Positions 56,101 to 64,000 of a stretch of DNA of 64,000 nucleotides are shown piece by piece (position 1 is the first letter of the stretch; every line of letters starts with the position of its first letter). The notes beneath the pieces are model-generated. The model searched no databases, was not told the DNA's origin, and saw only the letters and a list, made by a program, of their open reading frames with translations. Origin of the DNA: Tethya wilhelma (taxonomy: Eukaryota; Porifera; Demospongiae; Tethyida; Tethyidae); the NCBI GenBank assembly GCA_964030475.1, contig CAXIPT010000001.1:23852471-23916470 (forward strand). Reading direction: 5' to 3'. Made by a program: the position numbers and the translations under genes.

Positions 56101-58834
56101 AAGTGTGCGTTTGATACGGTGCGTTCCTGCGTATCTGCGCGCGAATAATTTTTACATGATGCAACAGGAAATATTGTGAACCGATCCTAAGCCTGGAGGG
56201 GGAGCCTGAGAACATGTCTAGTTTCTATCCTGATATGCAACTACATTAGCCTTTTCTCCTTTGACCCTTCACTCATGTATATGAAAGAGGGATGCTTAAC
56301 TTATTGTACAGTACCTGTACACCGCTTCTAAAGTGAAAAAAAGGCATGAAAATAATTTTGCTTGCTATATATACTGTAAATTTAGTTAGGAACTACATTG
56401 TACATAGTATTATACGTATTGTACCACTAATACACACACATCTACTATAGTGCCTTCAGTCCAGTGTGGAAGGTTCTGAAGGACATGTGTGACCAGCTCA
56501 CCACCATCCATACCCAGTTCCTGAAGGACCTCACAGATCTAGCCAAGGAGATATCAGACTACAGCTCAACTCAGAGAGAGAAGCTAAAGCAAACTGTAAG
56601 TTGATGAATGTGGATGATATTTTGATACACACACACAGACATTCATTATGTAAATGAGCACCCTCCTGTAATAATAACCCATCTTAATGGACAGGTCAGT
56701 GTACTGTGTCACAAGTAGGAGGCAGCTACGTCATTTGGTGTATTGGGAGTAGAGTTACATGTGTGAATTCAATGTCACTCAATCACTCCAGAGGAGGTTG
56801 GACATGGTTGACCTTTGCTTGACCTTTTGTAGTTAAAGTCCTCCACGCATACGTATAATGTATTGAGCACATTCATTATTNCCTCAGCCACTCTCTCTCC
56901 TTGGACTAGTCTACCAACTGCCACCAGTTCAACTGCAGCAGTATCCACTGACACATCCTCTCCACCTGGCCCCAAACCAATCCCTAGACCGAGAACAGGC
57001 TCTCTTAAAACCAATCAACAAAACTCACCACAAAAACCTCCACAGCCTCAGAATCCATCCCCAGCACCAACTGTGACACAACCCTCGGATCCATTTGGTC
57101 CTAGGAATGCCTCTGAACCAACCTTTACATCCGATATGCCTCGTGTTCCCGACAAGAAACGCCGTACAACGTCAGGACCTGACATTATCGTGGAGTCTCA
57201 GAGTGAGGCCAGCCTCTCTTCCATCACAGAGTCGACAGAGACCATAACAAATTCCCTGAGTCCGTCCAACATCACCCCAACCAACTCTCAGTCGCATCCA
57301 TCCCGCGATGGGTCACCAGTAGCCCCTGCTGGGGGTGGGGCTTATCACGTTCCAATTGACGTGGGAGACAAGGAGAGTAAGTCGGGAGACACATCACCTA
57401 AACTAGTGCGGAGTGAGGCAACGACCAAGGCAGTGCCTATCCTTGCTCCACCATTGCCTGCTCCACGAAGAGGGGCCACTTCAAGAAGAAAGTCGGCCAA
57501 CACGTCTGGAAGTGATTTACTAATGGGAGGAGCCATCTCTCCTCTTGCCACCAACCAAGTGAGCTCGACACGATCTGGTAGTGCTAGTCCAGTCATCTTT
57601 GGCAGCGGTAGTGCATCCAGTGGAGCAGGCATACAACAAGTTCCTGCTCAAAATCGAGGCAAAGGTGTCGTGCCCCTGGCTATTGCTTTCCAAGAGACTT
57701 GTAATGCGATATTTAAAGGCACAGATGTGACAAAGGCTCTGATAAAAGTAGAGGGTGAAATGGTGATGTCGTTTCCAGCCGAGTTTATCTCCAAAGTGAG
57801 TTCTTCTGATGTGCTATCTTTCAGACTAGAGCACGTGGAGGCCATAGCAGGATTGAGACACAACCAGAGACTAGTGAAGATGTAAGTTGGAAGGACTCTC
57901 AGTGTAGTAGTGTCCATGAGTGAGAGTGTGAATGTGGCCCCAATGTAGTGAGAGCAGCTGGAGGTAAATCCCAGCCCATCTTGTTTGAGAATGCCAGTAG
58001 AAAAAAATTGAATAACTTTCTTATTAGCCAACCAATTTCAAAATTTCATGTACAATTGAAACTGCTCATTCTCCCCGTTCTCAGTTTGATTGTTTTTCCA
58101 GCTTCCTACACCTTACCAGTCAAAAGTTATCTGTTTTGTCCCATAAGACAAGTACTGCATGAATCTCATCATTTCACTTCCAGCAGGTGTCATTCTCAAA
58201 CCAGAATGGACTTAGTGTTGTGAGAGTTGAGATGGTGTGTGTGTTTCAATGTTCTTATAGGGAGGGTGAGGATCATGAGTACAAGTTTGACAAGGAAGCT
58301 CTCTTGGCTCATCTCACAAACTTACAAGAAAAGAAGACCTCTCCATTTTACAACGTACAGATACTAAAATATGAGGTAAGGAATTTCATTGCAAGCCATG
58401 CACTAATAAAGAACTAGGTGGGATTGAACAATAAATCTTAAATTTTTGAAGAATGCTCCTACTAAGCTTCTTTGACGTTGTACCACAGTAGTTTCAACAT
58501 TGTTTTCTGGCTATGATTCAAATGCACCTGTAAATGGACGTCCACATTACATCATCCATGCAGGTAAAGGTGGACAGTGGTAAAAACCTTCCCCTCAAGT
58601 TGACGTGCTTCTGGAAGTGTGAACCCAGTGTGACTAACTTCAGATTGGACTATTCCTACAACTGGTCAGTGTTCCATGAGGACTCCTCCCAACCCTCTCT
58701 CTCTAATGTGACCTTCACTGTACCAGTGAGTGGGGGAGTTAGGAATGCCCTCTCTAAACCTAATGGCAACTGGTCTCCTGACAACAACACCATGAGATGG
58801 AAGCTGGGAGAAATACAACCAACACAGGACACAG
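48097..58834 (+). CDS. FCHO: FCHO-type F-BAR and mu-homology domain endocytic adaptor (3' end missing)
   Basis: At least 14 exons: 48097-48132, 48381-48472, 48534-48614, 48898-49042, 49778-49954, 50210-50255, 50595-50740, about 51692-51810, 52325-52438, 52653-52756, 52818-52941, 56888-57881, 58261-58375, 58564-58834; about 854 residues so far (human FCHO1/2 ~810-890). F-BAR domain in exons 1-8 (FETNFWGDGNKGFEVLLQNF, ASKELGEFIKERSVVEDGYV, AFSPVWKVLKDMCDQL, FVEAKGTG). A basic patch and the family motif VDEEGFSIRP follow, then a long Pro/Ser linker and a mu-homology domain (IAFQETCNAIFKG, ALIKVEGEMVMSFP). FCHO proteins nucleate clathrin-coated pits. The exon 7/8 junction does not phase with canonical sites, so a tiny exon or shifted site is missing there. 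The join 52941|56888 is in phase (G|CC) across a disturbed region with a gap. The last ~60 residues are not found. Confidence 0.88.
48678..48765. repeat. Foldback-family element in FCHO intron 3
   Basis: AGCCTCGTTCCCAAGCCCCC pairs with GGAGGAGCCTGGGAACATGG. The neighbouring copied DNA at 56185-56290 keeps the right part of it. Confidence 0.65.
48847..48886. repeat. (CA)n microsatellite before FCHO exon 4
   Basis: A CA run ending about 11 bases before the acceptor CTGTAG of exon 4. Confidence 0.95.
49185..49625. repeat. Tandem duplication split by a MITE, in FCHO intron 4
   Basis: GGGAGTAGAGTTACATGTGT, GAATTCAATG, TCACTGGTTT and AATCTCAATTTATGAACTGT in the first unit recur from about 49490. 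Between the units sits the element at 49284-49441. Confidence 0.7.
49284..49441. mobile_element. MITE with CCAGAGGAGGTT ends, copy 1
   Basis: The left end CCAGAGGAGGTTTGACATGG and right end CGAACCTCCTCTGG are inverted repeats, and AAAGTCCTCCATGCACACAT pairs with TGTGTGTGGAGGACTTTAAT inside. A relative lies at 50276-50413 and a truncated copy at 56785-56880. Confidence 0.75.
50085..50160 (+). mobile_element. tRNA-derived SINE head
   Basis: Box A-like GTAGCTCAGTGTTAAGATC and box B GGGTTCAAATCCC, with an anticodon-arm-like hairpin TTCGA-CTTGGAT-TTGAA. The acceptor ends do not pair, so it is unlikely to be a functional tRNA. In FCHO intron 5, about 50 bases before the acceptor of exon 6. Confidence 0.6.
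50276..50413. mobile_element. MITE with CCAGAGGAGGTA ends, copy 2
   Basis: CCAGAGGAGGTACGACATGG at the left pairs with CATGTCATACATCCTCTGG at the right. The inner arms TTTGCTGAGCTGGGAAG and CTTCCCAGCTCAGCAAAAG are also complementary. The flanks suggest a GTA duplication. FCHO intron 6. Confidence 0.8.
50812..51640. repeat. Three diverged tandem units in FCHO intron 7
   Basis: GAAATGAGCTTTC, AATGATATATAGATTG, CATCTTTTGG and GTGTCATTATG recur in units starting near 50815, 51170 and 51400. GTATCATTTGAATGCTCTC occurs in the first and last. Units are roughly 240-350 bases. Confidence 0.75.
51625..51685. repeat. (CA)n-type microsatellite before FCHO exon 8
   Basis: Mixed ACGC and ACAC units ending about 7 bases before the probable acceptor AAAATAG at 51691. 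Confidence 0.9.
53105..53246. other. (CA)n tract and assembly gap
   Basis: CA repeats run from 53107 into 88 Ns (53159-53246). The sequence after the gap starts inside the composite repeat known from 24640. Single Ns at 56881 and 59157 mark further weak joins. Confidence 0.98.
53247..53980. mobile_element. Composite repeat and MITE, copy 2 of 24640-25441
   Basis: Collinear with 24640-25441: CTTCCTAACTGACTTACTTG, AACTAGAAAGCTTT, then the inverted-repeat element from about 53600 (ACAAGTAGTAAAAATTTC, CATGTCTCAATTTCGGCACA) to about 53980. More diverged and shorter inside than copy 1. Confidence 0.8.
54024..55249 (+). CDS. Last five exons of an unrecognised acidic, nuclear-type protein
   Basis: Five consecutive phase-0 exons with good splice sites: 54024-54245, 54313-54447, 54558-54656, 54727-54861 and 55022-55249 (TAG stop). 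They encode about 206 residues. Visible features are ELKGKTYPVTV-type start text (LEIKGKTYPVTVMYQGEKKK), Asp/Glu/Ser-rich segments (IDSGSDEDLEKKD), a basic nuclear-localisation-like PPAKKQKLG, a likely helix (FQQVLTRLSRIERTLKKIL) and a charged C-terminal domain (VIVWDSCPQNG, LLPNPSDGEP). The 5' exons are missing; upstream are a repeat and the gap, so they may lie in unassembled DNA. I do not recognise the family. Its location between FCHO exons 11 and 12, same strand, is odd and may be an assembly effect. Confidence 0.65.
55586..56880 (+). pseudogene. Extra copies of FCHO exon 7 and exon 4 in reversed order
   Basis: 55586-55855 repeats FCHO 50485-50755 almost exactly, including exon 7 (EGDHQTAVQKNCNQLMEFQG, one Arg-to-His change) and its donor. 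56185-56880 repeats the intron 3/exon 4/intron 4 region (about 48740-49375); the exon 4 copy at 56452-56597 has only a few changes (AAGCAAACT for AAGCACAAT). In the real gene exon 4 precedes exon 7, here it follows. The block stops at the single N at 56881, next to true exon 12. Allelic contigs stitched in the wrong order, or a partial tandem duplication. Not part of a sensible transcript as arranged. Confidence 0.8.
57968..58212. mobile_element. MITE with TGTTTGAGAATG inverted ends, copy 2
   Basis: The full-length relative of 14657-14892: left CTTGTTTGAGAATGCCAGTA, right CATTCTCAAACCAGAATGG, in the FCHO intron between exons 12 and 13. Confidence 0.75.
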
Positions 58835-60668
58835 GTACAATATCAAATGGTAATTTTTAAAGTAACAGCCCATATCTTTACTTACTGATTTTCTTTGTAA
58901 TATCTTAGCAAATTATAACATACACTACTGTGCATGACTTTGTCACTTTTCACACAGCACACCATTTATGCATGCCTGTACATGTGCGCAGAGTATTTAT
59001 AGTACTTCAAATTTTGATGACCCTTACCTTATACCAGAGTACTCTAAAACTTGTGATTTACATGGTGTGTGATTGGTACTGTTGCTCAAGCTTAATTTAT
59101 TTACTGAATCTTACTGTCAGTTATTTATTGTTATTGTTGTTCTCTGTCCATTAACTCNCTCTATAACTGATCGATGTTACAGTATGGATATGGTGTGCAG
59201 TTTTTAAAATGGAGAAGGTTTTTTTGATGTCATGATCTTTACGAAGCATTACTAAATGCATCACTATACATTTGGTGTTATCAATTATTAGGCCATGCAT
59301 AATAATAATATTATATTGGCTGCACTGCATGTGGTGCTCTAGGGAATGAATTTCTGCATTCAACTAGAGGAAACACTATTGTTCCAGGAAAATTACCTCC
59401 AACCAGACTAATAATTAAGACAGGAAACAAAAGGAATGTATAATTAACCTTGGAAAGAAAAGCAATAAATTTGAATAATAATACATAATATTTATACACC
59501 TACCTCTGCAGATTTGTATGTGTTCTTTATGCATGTGTCATATCTAATATTATTTTTTCACTCATATCAGCTGTATTGTACATAAATTTTTTGTGCCTTG
59601 ATAGTTTGATATTAATTTAATGCAGGTGATTTCACACTAATAATTTTTAATAATTATTATTGAATAGGCCACCATGTATTCCGCTTCTCTGGGATCTTCA
59701 TGCAGTATTATGCATGATGTTCATTGTACAATAATGTTAGATATGCATGGATCATATGGTGTGTATAATGATTAATTTTGTTTACTATGAATTAATGTTT
59801 AGCACATGCAATGTTGTTTTAGTTAACCCTCAAAACCCTTAGTTATTGATTAGTTTCTAAACTTCAAGAATAATTTTAGTTAACTAAAATTAATATAAAA
59901 AGGCCTAACTATAAGGGTTTTAGTTTAGTTAACTTACTAAAATTAGGTATTTTGGACATTTTTTGACTTAGTTTATATAGTTATTATTTTGACCAAGTCT
60001 ATACGATTTAGTTTTAGTTAGTTAAAAAAAGGCCATTTTTGCTAAAACTAAAGGGTTTTTACTCATTCGATTCCCAGCTGAATCCCAGATTTTTTCTGGG
60101 ATATCTTTCTCTCTCAGCATTCAATTCAATTGTAGTAGCTTAACTAGAGCCTCTAGTTATAACACCTTAATTGTCATGTTTTTAGTTTTAGTTAACTAAA
60201 ACAACACTGGTTACTTTAGCATTATTGCTGCTGGCAATGTGACTGTTGCTGATAGCCATGCCTCCATGCATAATAATTATAGGAATCTATATAATTATTA
60301 TTGTAATTTTGGATAGGCCATGCACCATGTATGCATGCACATGCACTCTCTATGCTTCTCTGGGATCTTCAATTAATAATTATTAATGAATTTTTGAATT
60401 CAATTAGAGGAAACACTGCATGTTCAAGGTTACCTCCAACTAGACTAAGGTAGGAAATAAAAGGAATGTAATTAGCCATAAAAAGAAAAACAATAAACTT
60501 TGAATAATAGTAGGTATACCATTATCATGGAGGAAGCAAGTTAGGAGGAAATCATGCTCATGCATGCAGCAACAATAATTATTGGGGTTTTTTGCATGTG
60601 TACATGGCAACAAACAGATCTGGCCATGCAGAGAGTATTATGTTTAACTTAATGATTTCATAGAGAAT
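58835..60668. other. Gene-free stretch between FCHO and PLCXD genes
   Basis: I looked for the final FCHO exon (phase 1 entry) and did not find it. The stretch includes a single N at 59157, two copies of a module (GAGGAAACACT, CCTCCAACCAGACTA, GGAAACAAAAGGAATGTA) at 59366-59450 and 60407-60470, and the MITE at 59811-60207. Confidence 0.5.
59811..60207. mobile_element. MITE of the TGTTGTTTTAGTTAAC family with a SINE fragment inserted
   Basis: Ends are GTTGTTTTAGTTAACCCTC and TTAGTTAACTAAAACAACAC. The interior aligns with 34682-34976 until about 60060. There, TTCGATTCCCAGCTGAATCC and TCTTTCTCTCTCAGCATTCA (SINE box B and tail) are inserted before the element resumes near 60180. Confidence 0.7.
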
Positions 60669-60671
60669 TGA

Positions 60672-60741
60672 CCAATCAGATTACACCACCAGTATATACC
60701 ATGGATGCATACAGAACCAATTTGCAAGGGTTTTTATATAA
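60672..60741 (+). promoter_or_regulatory. CCAAT/TATA promoter of PLCXD-type gene 1
   Basis: CCAAT at 60672-60676 (GACCAATCAGATTACA) and TATATAA at 60735-60741, followed by GTCTCAGCAG. The same order, TGACCAATCAGATTACAG, GCAAGGGTTTTTATA and GTCTCAGCAG, precedes gene 2 (62501-62575). Confidence 0.7.
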
Positions 60742-60842
60742 TTATAGGCCTGTCTCAGCAGTCTAGCAATATTTTGTACATTAGTTTACAGTTGCAACAC
60801 AACGACTATAAGTAGCTACAGCCTGTATGTCTTGATTGAAAA

Positions 60843-61871
60843 ATGGCAGATGATCTCGAGGTCCCACTTCTTGCATCAAGCAATCATGAGCTCGAGCTCA
60901 AAGAAAAACAGAAGCTTCAAACAGACTGGATGTCTAGCCTAGCTCCTGATACAACTTTGGGTGATATCTTTTGGCCTGGTACTCACGATTCTGGTGCATA
61001 TTTAAAAACGTTTGACTTCAGTAAGGTGCTTGGCAGCGGAAAGGCTGCATTAGGTCCTAAGATCTTGCATCACTCCCCTCAATGGCTAAAGCGATATGTC
61101 TCAAAGTGGACACGCACGCAGAAATTGAGGATCTGTGAACAGCTGCAACATGGTGCCCGATATTTGGATCTCCGAGTTGGCAAATCTGGCAGAGAATACT
61201 ATATCTTTCACACATTTTGTGGACCCCCACTAGAAGAGGTGTTGACTGATATAGTCACGTTCATGAAGCAAAACACCAACTTGAAGGAGTGTCTCTTGAT
61301 TGAGGTGATACCTCGCAACATGAAACGTCTTGACGTCCACCAACTTGCTGGTGTACTTAGGAACAAACTGGATCCTTTGTTGTTCAGGAGAAATAAAAAC
61401 ACTACATGTAGTCTCTTCATGAATAAGCTGTCTGATCTACAAAAAAATGGACGAATAGTATTGTTCTACAATTTAAGTTTCTTCTGCAATGATACCCTTC
61501 CTGCAGATTTTTGGAGCTGGCAGCTTTTGAATGCTCCATTTAAACCTTTCATGGATCCATATGCAGTCGAATCCTTACAAATGAAGCAGTTTAAAAAGTA
61601 CATACGTGACAAAAAAGAAAATGAAAAAGAAAATTTTCACTTCAAATTTGCTTTGACTCCAGGATGGCGTAATTTTATCTCCCCCTGTAAACCCCACAGT
61701 TTGGAGGAGTGTGCTCACAAGATGAACCCACATCTTATGGATCATGTTAATAAGGATATACAAAAAGTTAATGACAAGAAACAAGGATTCATTGTCAGTA
61801 TTGACTACATTGAACAATCTAAAAATGTCGAGTTAGCAATCAAAGCTAACACACATCTAAAAGCTGTTTAA
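60843..61871 (+). CDS. PI-PLC X-domain protein 1 (PLCXD family)
   Basis: A single-exon frame of 342 residues, one X domain filling most of the protein and no Y, PH or C2 domains. Catalytic-type His48 lies in WPGTHDSGAY and His123 in YIFHTFCGPPLEEV. Other conserved parts are LQHGARYLDLRVG and ECLLIEVIP. This is the layout of PLCXD1-3, which are thought to cleave phosphoinositides or related phosphodiesters; the substrate is not readable here. The start ATG follows AAAA and gives MADDLEVPLL. AATAAA at 61906-61911 is the likely poly(A) signal. Tandem with a close paralogue on the same strand. Confidence 0.9.
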   Translation: MADDLEVPLLASSNHELELKEKQKLQTDWMSSLAPDTTLGDIFWPGTHDSGAYLKTFDFSKVLGSGKAALGPKILHHSPQWLKRYVSKWTRTQKLRICEQLQHGARYLDLRVGKSGREYYIFHTFCGPPLEEVLTDIVTFMKQNTNLKECLLIEVIPRNMKRLDVHQLAGVLRNKLDPLLFRRNKNTTCSLFMNKLSDLQKNGRIVLFYNLSFFCNDTLPADFWSWQLLNAPFKPFMDPYAVESLQMKQFKKYIRDKKENEKENFHFKFALTPGWRNFISPCKPHSLEECAHKMNPHLMDHVNKDIQKVNDKKQGFIVSIDYIEQSKNVELAIKANTHLKAV

Positions 61872-61905
61872 AAAAATGCTTTAAGTGTATTATTTTATTT
61901 ATATT

Positions 61906-61911
61906 AATAAA
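61906..61911 (+). terminator. Polyadenylation signal of PLCXD-type gene 1
   Basis: AATAAA, 35 bases after the stop codon. Confidence 0.6.
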
Positions 61912-62500
61912 ATATTGTTATAAGTGTTACGCTTCTTGATCTGCATCTGTAAACCTACTATTATGCTTAATAATAATTATTTTGTTTATTGAATTAAGTG
62001 TTATACAATTATTGACCTGCATGTATAATTATAATAATATCATTGTGTTTAAAATTTTGTTTACTAAATTAATTTAAAAATCTTAATACTTAGCGTTATA
62101 GCTGCTGCATGGTGATATGGTGTTCTAGTCGAACCATATACCTCCAGGAAATATAATATTATCAATGTTGCAGGCGATAATAATAATTATTGGAAGCTTG
62201 GATATAGGCCTCTCTGCCAGTCTCTGGGATCTTAAATGATTATCGTACAATAATAAAATGAATGTCTGAATTCAACTAGCTAGAGGAAACACTATATATT
62301 GTTACCCCCAACCAGAGTAAGGCAGGAAACAAAAGGTATGTAATTAAGAAAGAAAACAATAAATGAATAATTATAAAATACTAAGGAAGCAATAGGAATG
62401 ATTGGATGCTCATACATGTCATACAGCGACAGTAATTATTGTTTTTGGCAACAAACAGATCAGATTCTAGAGTAGTAGCTAGTGATTTCATAGAGAACTG
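61912..62500. other. Spacer between the two PLCXD-type genes
   Basis: AT-rich. Contains a third copy of the upstream module (GAGGAAACACTATATATTG, CCCCCAACCAGAGTAAGGCA) at 62278-62345, at a similar distance from its gene as the copy at 60407. No gene. Confidence 0.5.
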
Positions 62501-62501
62501 A

Positions 62502-62562
62502 CCAATCAGATTACAGCACTGCATGGTACACCATGAATGCAAGTTGCAAGGGTTTTTATAGG
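62502..62562 (+). promoter_or_regulatory. CCAAT/TATA promoter of PLCXD-type gene 2
   Basis: CCAAT at 62502-62506 and TTTTTATA at 62553-62560, matching gene 1. An ATG at 62537 lies upstream of this TATA, so it is not used as start. Confidence 0.65.
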
Positions 62563-62614
62563 CTTGTCTCAGCAGTTGAGCAGTATTTTGTGCATTGGTT
62601 TACATTTGGGACAC

Positions 62615-63727
62615 ATGCAACGACTACGTAGCTATAGCGGCCTAGCTGTATGCCTTACTAAATGGCAGAATCTAGCTGATAATCTCCATGTCCGACTTCT
62701 TTCATCAAGCAATCGCGAGCTCAAGCTCAAGGAGAAACAGAAGCTCGTTGAACATCCAGACTGGATGTCTAGCCTAGCTGATGATACGACTTTGGGTGAT
62801 ATATATTGGCCTGGTACTCACGATTCTGGTGCATATGTTAAAATGTTCGACTTCAGTAAGGTGGTCAGCGGTGGAGGGGCTGGAATAGCCACTAAGATTT
62901 TGCATTGGTTTGGTCCTAAGTTTATCAAGCAATATGTGTCAAATTGGACACGTGCACAGAAATTGAGGATCTGTGAACAGCTGCAGCATGGTGCCCGATA
63001 TTTGGATCTTCGAGTTGGCAAATCTGGCGGAGAGTACTATATCTTTCACACATTTTGTGGCCCCCCACTAGAAGATGTGTTGACTGATATAGTCAGGTTC
63101 ATGGAGAAAAACACCAAGGAGTGTCTCTTGATTGAGGTGACACCTCGTGAGATGAAACATTGTGACGTCAACAAGCTTGCTTGTGTACTTGGTGGGAACC
63201 ATGGCAAACTGGATAGTTTGCTGTTCAGGAGAAATAAAAACACAAGTCTCTCTTTAAATAAGCTGTCTGACCTACACAAAAATGGTCGAATAGTATTATT
63301 CTACAATTTAAATTTCATTCCCAACGTTGAGCTTCCTCAAGGTACATATACTGCTTTTTGGGACCGCCATACAATGCCGTTTCTGGATGCTCCATATAAA
63401 CCCTCCATGCATCCACAGGCAGTCGAATGCTATCAAAAGAAACACTTTAAACAATATGTACGTGACAAAAAAGAAAATGAAAAAGACATTTTTCACTTCA
63501 AATTTGCTTTGACTCCAGGATTGTGTAATTTTGTCTGGGCCTGTAAACCCCACAGTTTGGAGGAGTGTGCTCAAGAGATGAACCCACATCTTATGGGTCA
63601 TCTTAAGGATATACAAAAAGTTAACGTCAAGAAACAGGGGTTCATTGTTAGTATTGACTACATCGAACAGTCTGAAAATGTGGAGTTAGCAATCAAAGCT
63701 AACGCACATCTAAAAACTGCAGTTTAG
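62615..63727 (+). CDS. PI-PLC X-domain protein 2, start shifted upstream
   Basis: The single-exon paralogue of 60843: WPGTHDSGAY, LQHGARYLDLRVG, YIFHTFCGPPLED and ECLLIEVTP are all kept, so catalysis is possible. The ATG matching gene 1 (62661, ATGGCAGAA) is followed by a net 10-base insertion that puts a TGA in its frame. The domain frame is instead reachable from ATG 62615, in DNA homologous to gene 1's 5' untranslated leader, giving an N-terminal extension (MQRLRSYSGLAVCLTKW...). That start gives 370 residues. The first ATG of the long frame (62537) precedes the TATA box. If 62615 is not used, the protein would have to start at a Met inside the domain. Confidence 0.8.
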   Translation: MQRLRSYSGLAVCLTKWQNLADNLHVRLLSSSNRELKLKEKQKLVEHPDWMSSLADDTTLGDIYWPGTHDSGAYVKMFDFSKVVSGGGAGIATKILHWFGPKFIKQYVSNWTRAQKLRICEQLQHGARYLDLRVGKSGGEYYIFHTFCGPPLEDVLTDIVRFMEKNTKECLLIEVTPREMKHCDVNKLACVLGGNHGKLDSLLFRRNKNTSLSLNKLSDLHKNGRIVLFYNLNFIPNVELPQGTYTAFWDRHTMPFLDAPYKPSMHPQAVECYQKKHFKQYVRDKKENEKDIFHFKFALTPGLCNFVWACKPHSLEECAQEMNPHLMGHLKDIQKVNVKKQGFIVSIDYIEQSENVELAIKANAHLKTAV

Positions 63728-64000
63728 TATAAAAAGAAATTATGCCTGAGTGTATTATTAGGCTATACAATTACATTATTATAATTGTTATAACTTCCTG
63801 TAACTGAATTTAGCACAAAATTTGTGGCTGGTAAGATAATAGTTTATTATTACTAGGTTGTGAAAGCATTATTTTTAATAATATGATATTATTTTGAGGT
63901 ATTGTGTTACATGCATGCACTGTATTGATAATTATTGGTCATTGTATCAACAACAGCTATAATTATTGATACCTCACATTGGTCAATTAATTCTAACGCA
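63728..64000. other. Downstream flank
   Basis: AT-rich 3' flank of the second PLCXD-type gene; nothing else seen. Confidence 0.5.

Noticed and set aside
55586..56597. Mutually exclusive alternative FCHO exons
   Set aside because: The duplicated exons are in reversed order relative to the gene and nearly identical in sequence. Alternative exons should keep gene order and differ; duplication or misassembly is more likely.

Overview
The window looks like nuclear DNA of a marine demosponge, most like Amphimedon queenslandica. The reasons are AT-rich intergenic DNA full of short foldback elements and CA/GT microsatellites, compact spliced genes with GT-AG introns, secreted proteins carrying the short-chain collagen C4 (spongin-type) C-terminal domain, TRIM-NHL paralogues, and a large intronless beta-helix plus multi-pass membrane protein. 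No search could be run, so the species is an inference from sequence character.

Layout. 1-7.5 kb: gene-poor, with foldback repeats, a diverged tandem duplication and a set of possible minus-strand exons (3.1-5.5 kb). 7.5-11.5 kb: two tandem short-chain-collagen-like secreted genes with the same TATA promoter; the second is frameshifted. 12.8-28.3 kb: three TRIM/NHL relatives. One has only filamin and NHL domains, one is a clear pseudogene, and one is full length but has an in-frame TAG inside the RING. The last two are arms of a segmental duplication that also copied the 3' end of AASDH. Between the arms lies a 1357-residue receptor-like gene on the minus strand, plus a 5'-truncated LINE and a MITE.

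27.9-41.5 kb: AASDH (adenylation, carrier and PQQ beta-propeller domains) on the minus strand, 12 exons. Its 7.6-kb intron 4 holds two divergent genes: a two-Ig transmembrane receptor with a tyrosine-motif tail (minus) and a TRAF (RING, TRAF zinc fingers, MATH; plus). The receptor's own intron 1 contains an almost perfect X-Y-X(inverted)-Y repeat of about 2.4 kb.

45.6-47.2 kb: an intronless, locally GC-richer sulfatase. 48.1-58.8 kb: an FCHO-type F-BAR/mu-homology endocytic adaptor with at least 14 exons. It is interrupted by an assembly gap, the last exons of an unrecognised nuclear-type gene, and extra FCHO exon copies in reversed order, so this part is either rearranged or misassembled. 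60.8-63.7 kb: two tandem PLCXD-type (PI-PLC X domain) genes with conserved CCAAT/TATA promoters. The second has lost its ancestral start to an indel and seems to use an upstream ATG.

The genes do not form one pathway. Their shared theme is lineage-specific tandem duplication followed by decay, in DNA heavily shaped by small non-autonomous transposons.
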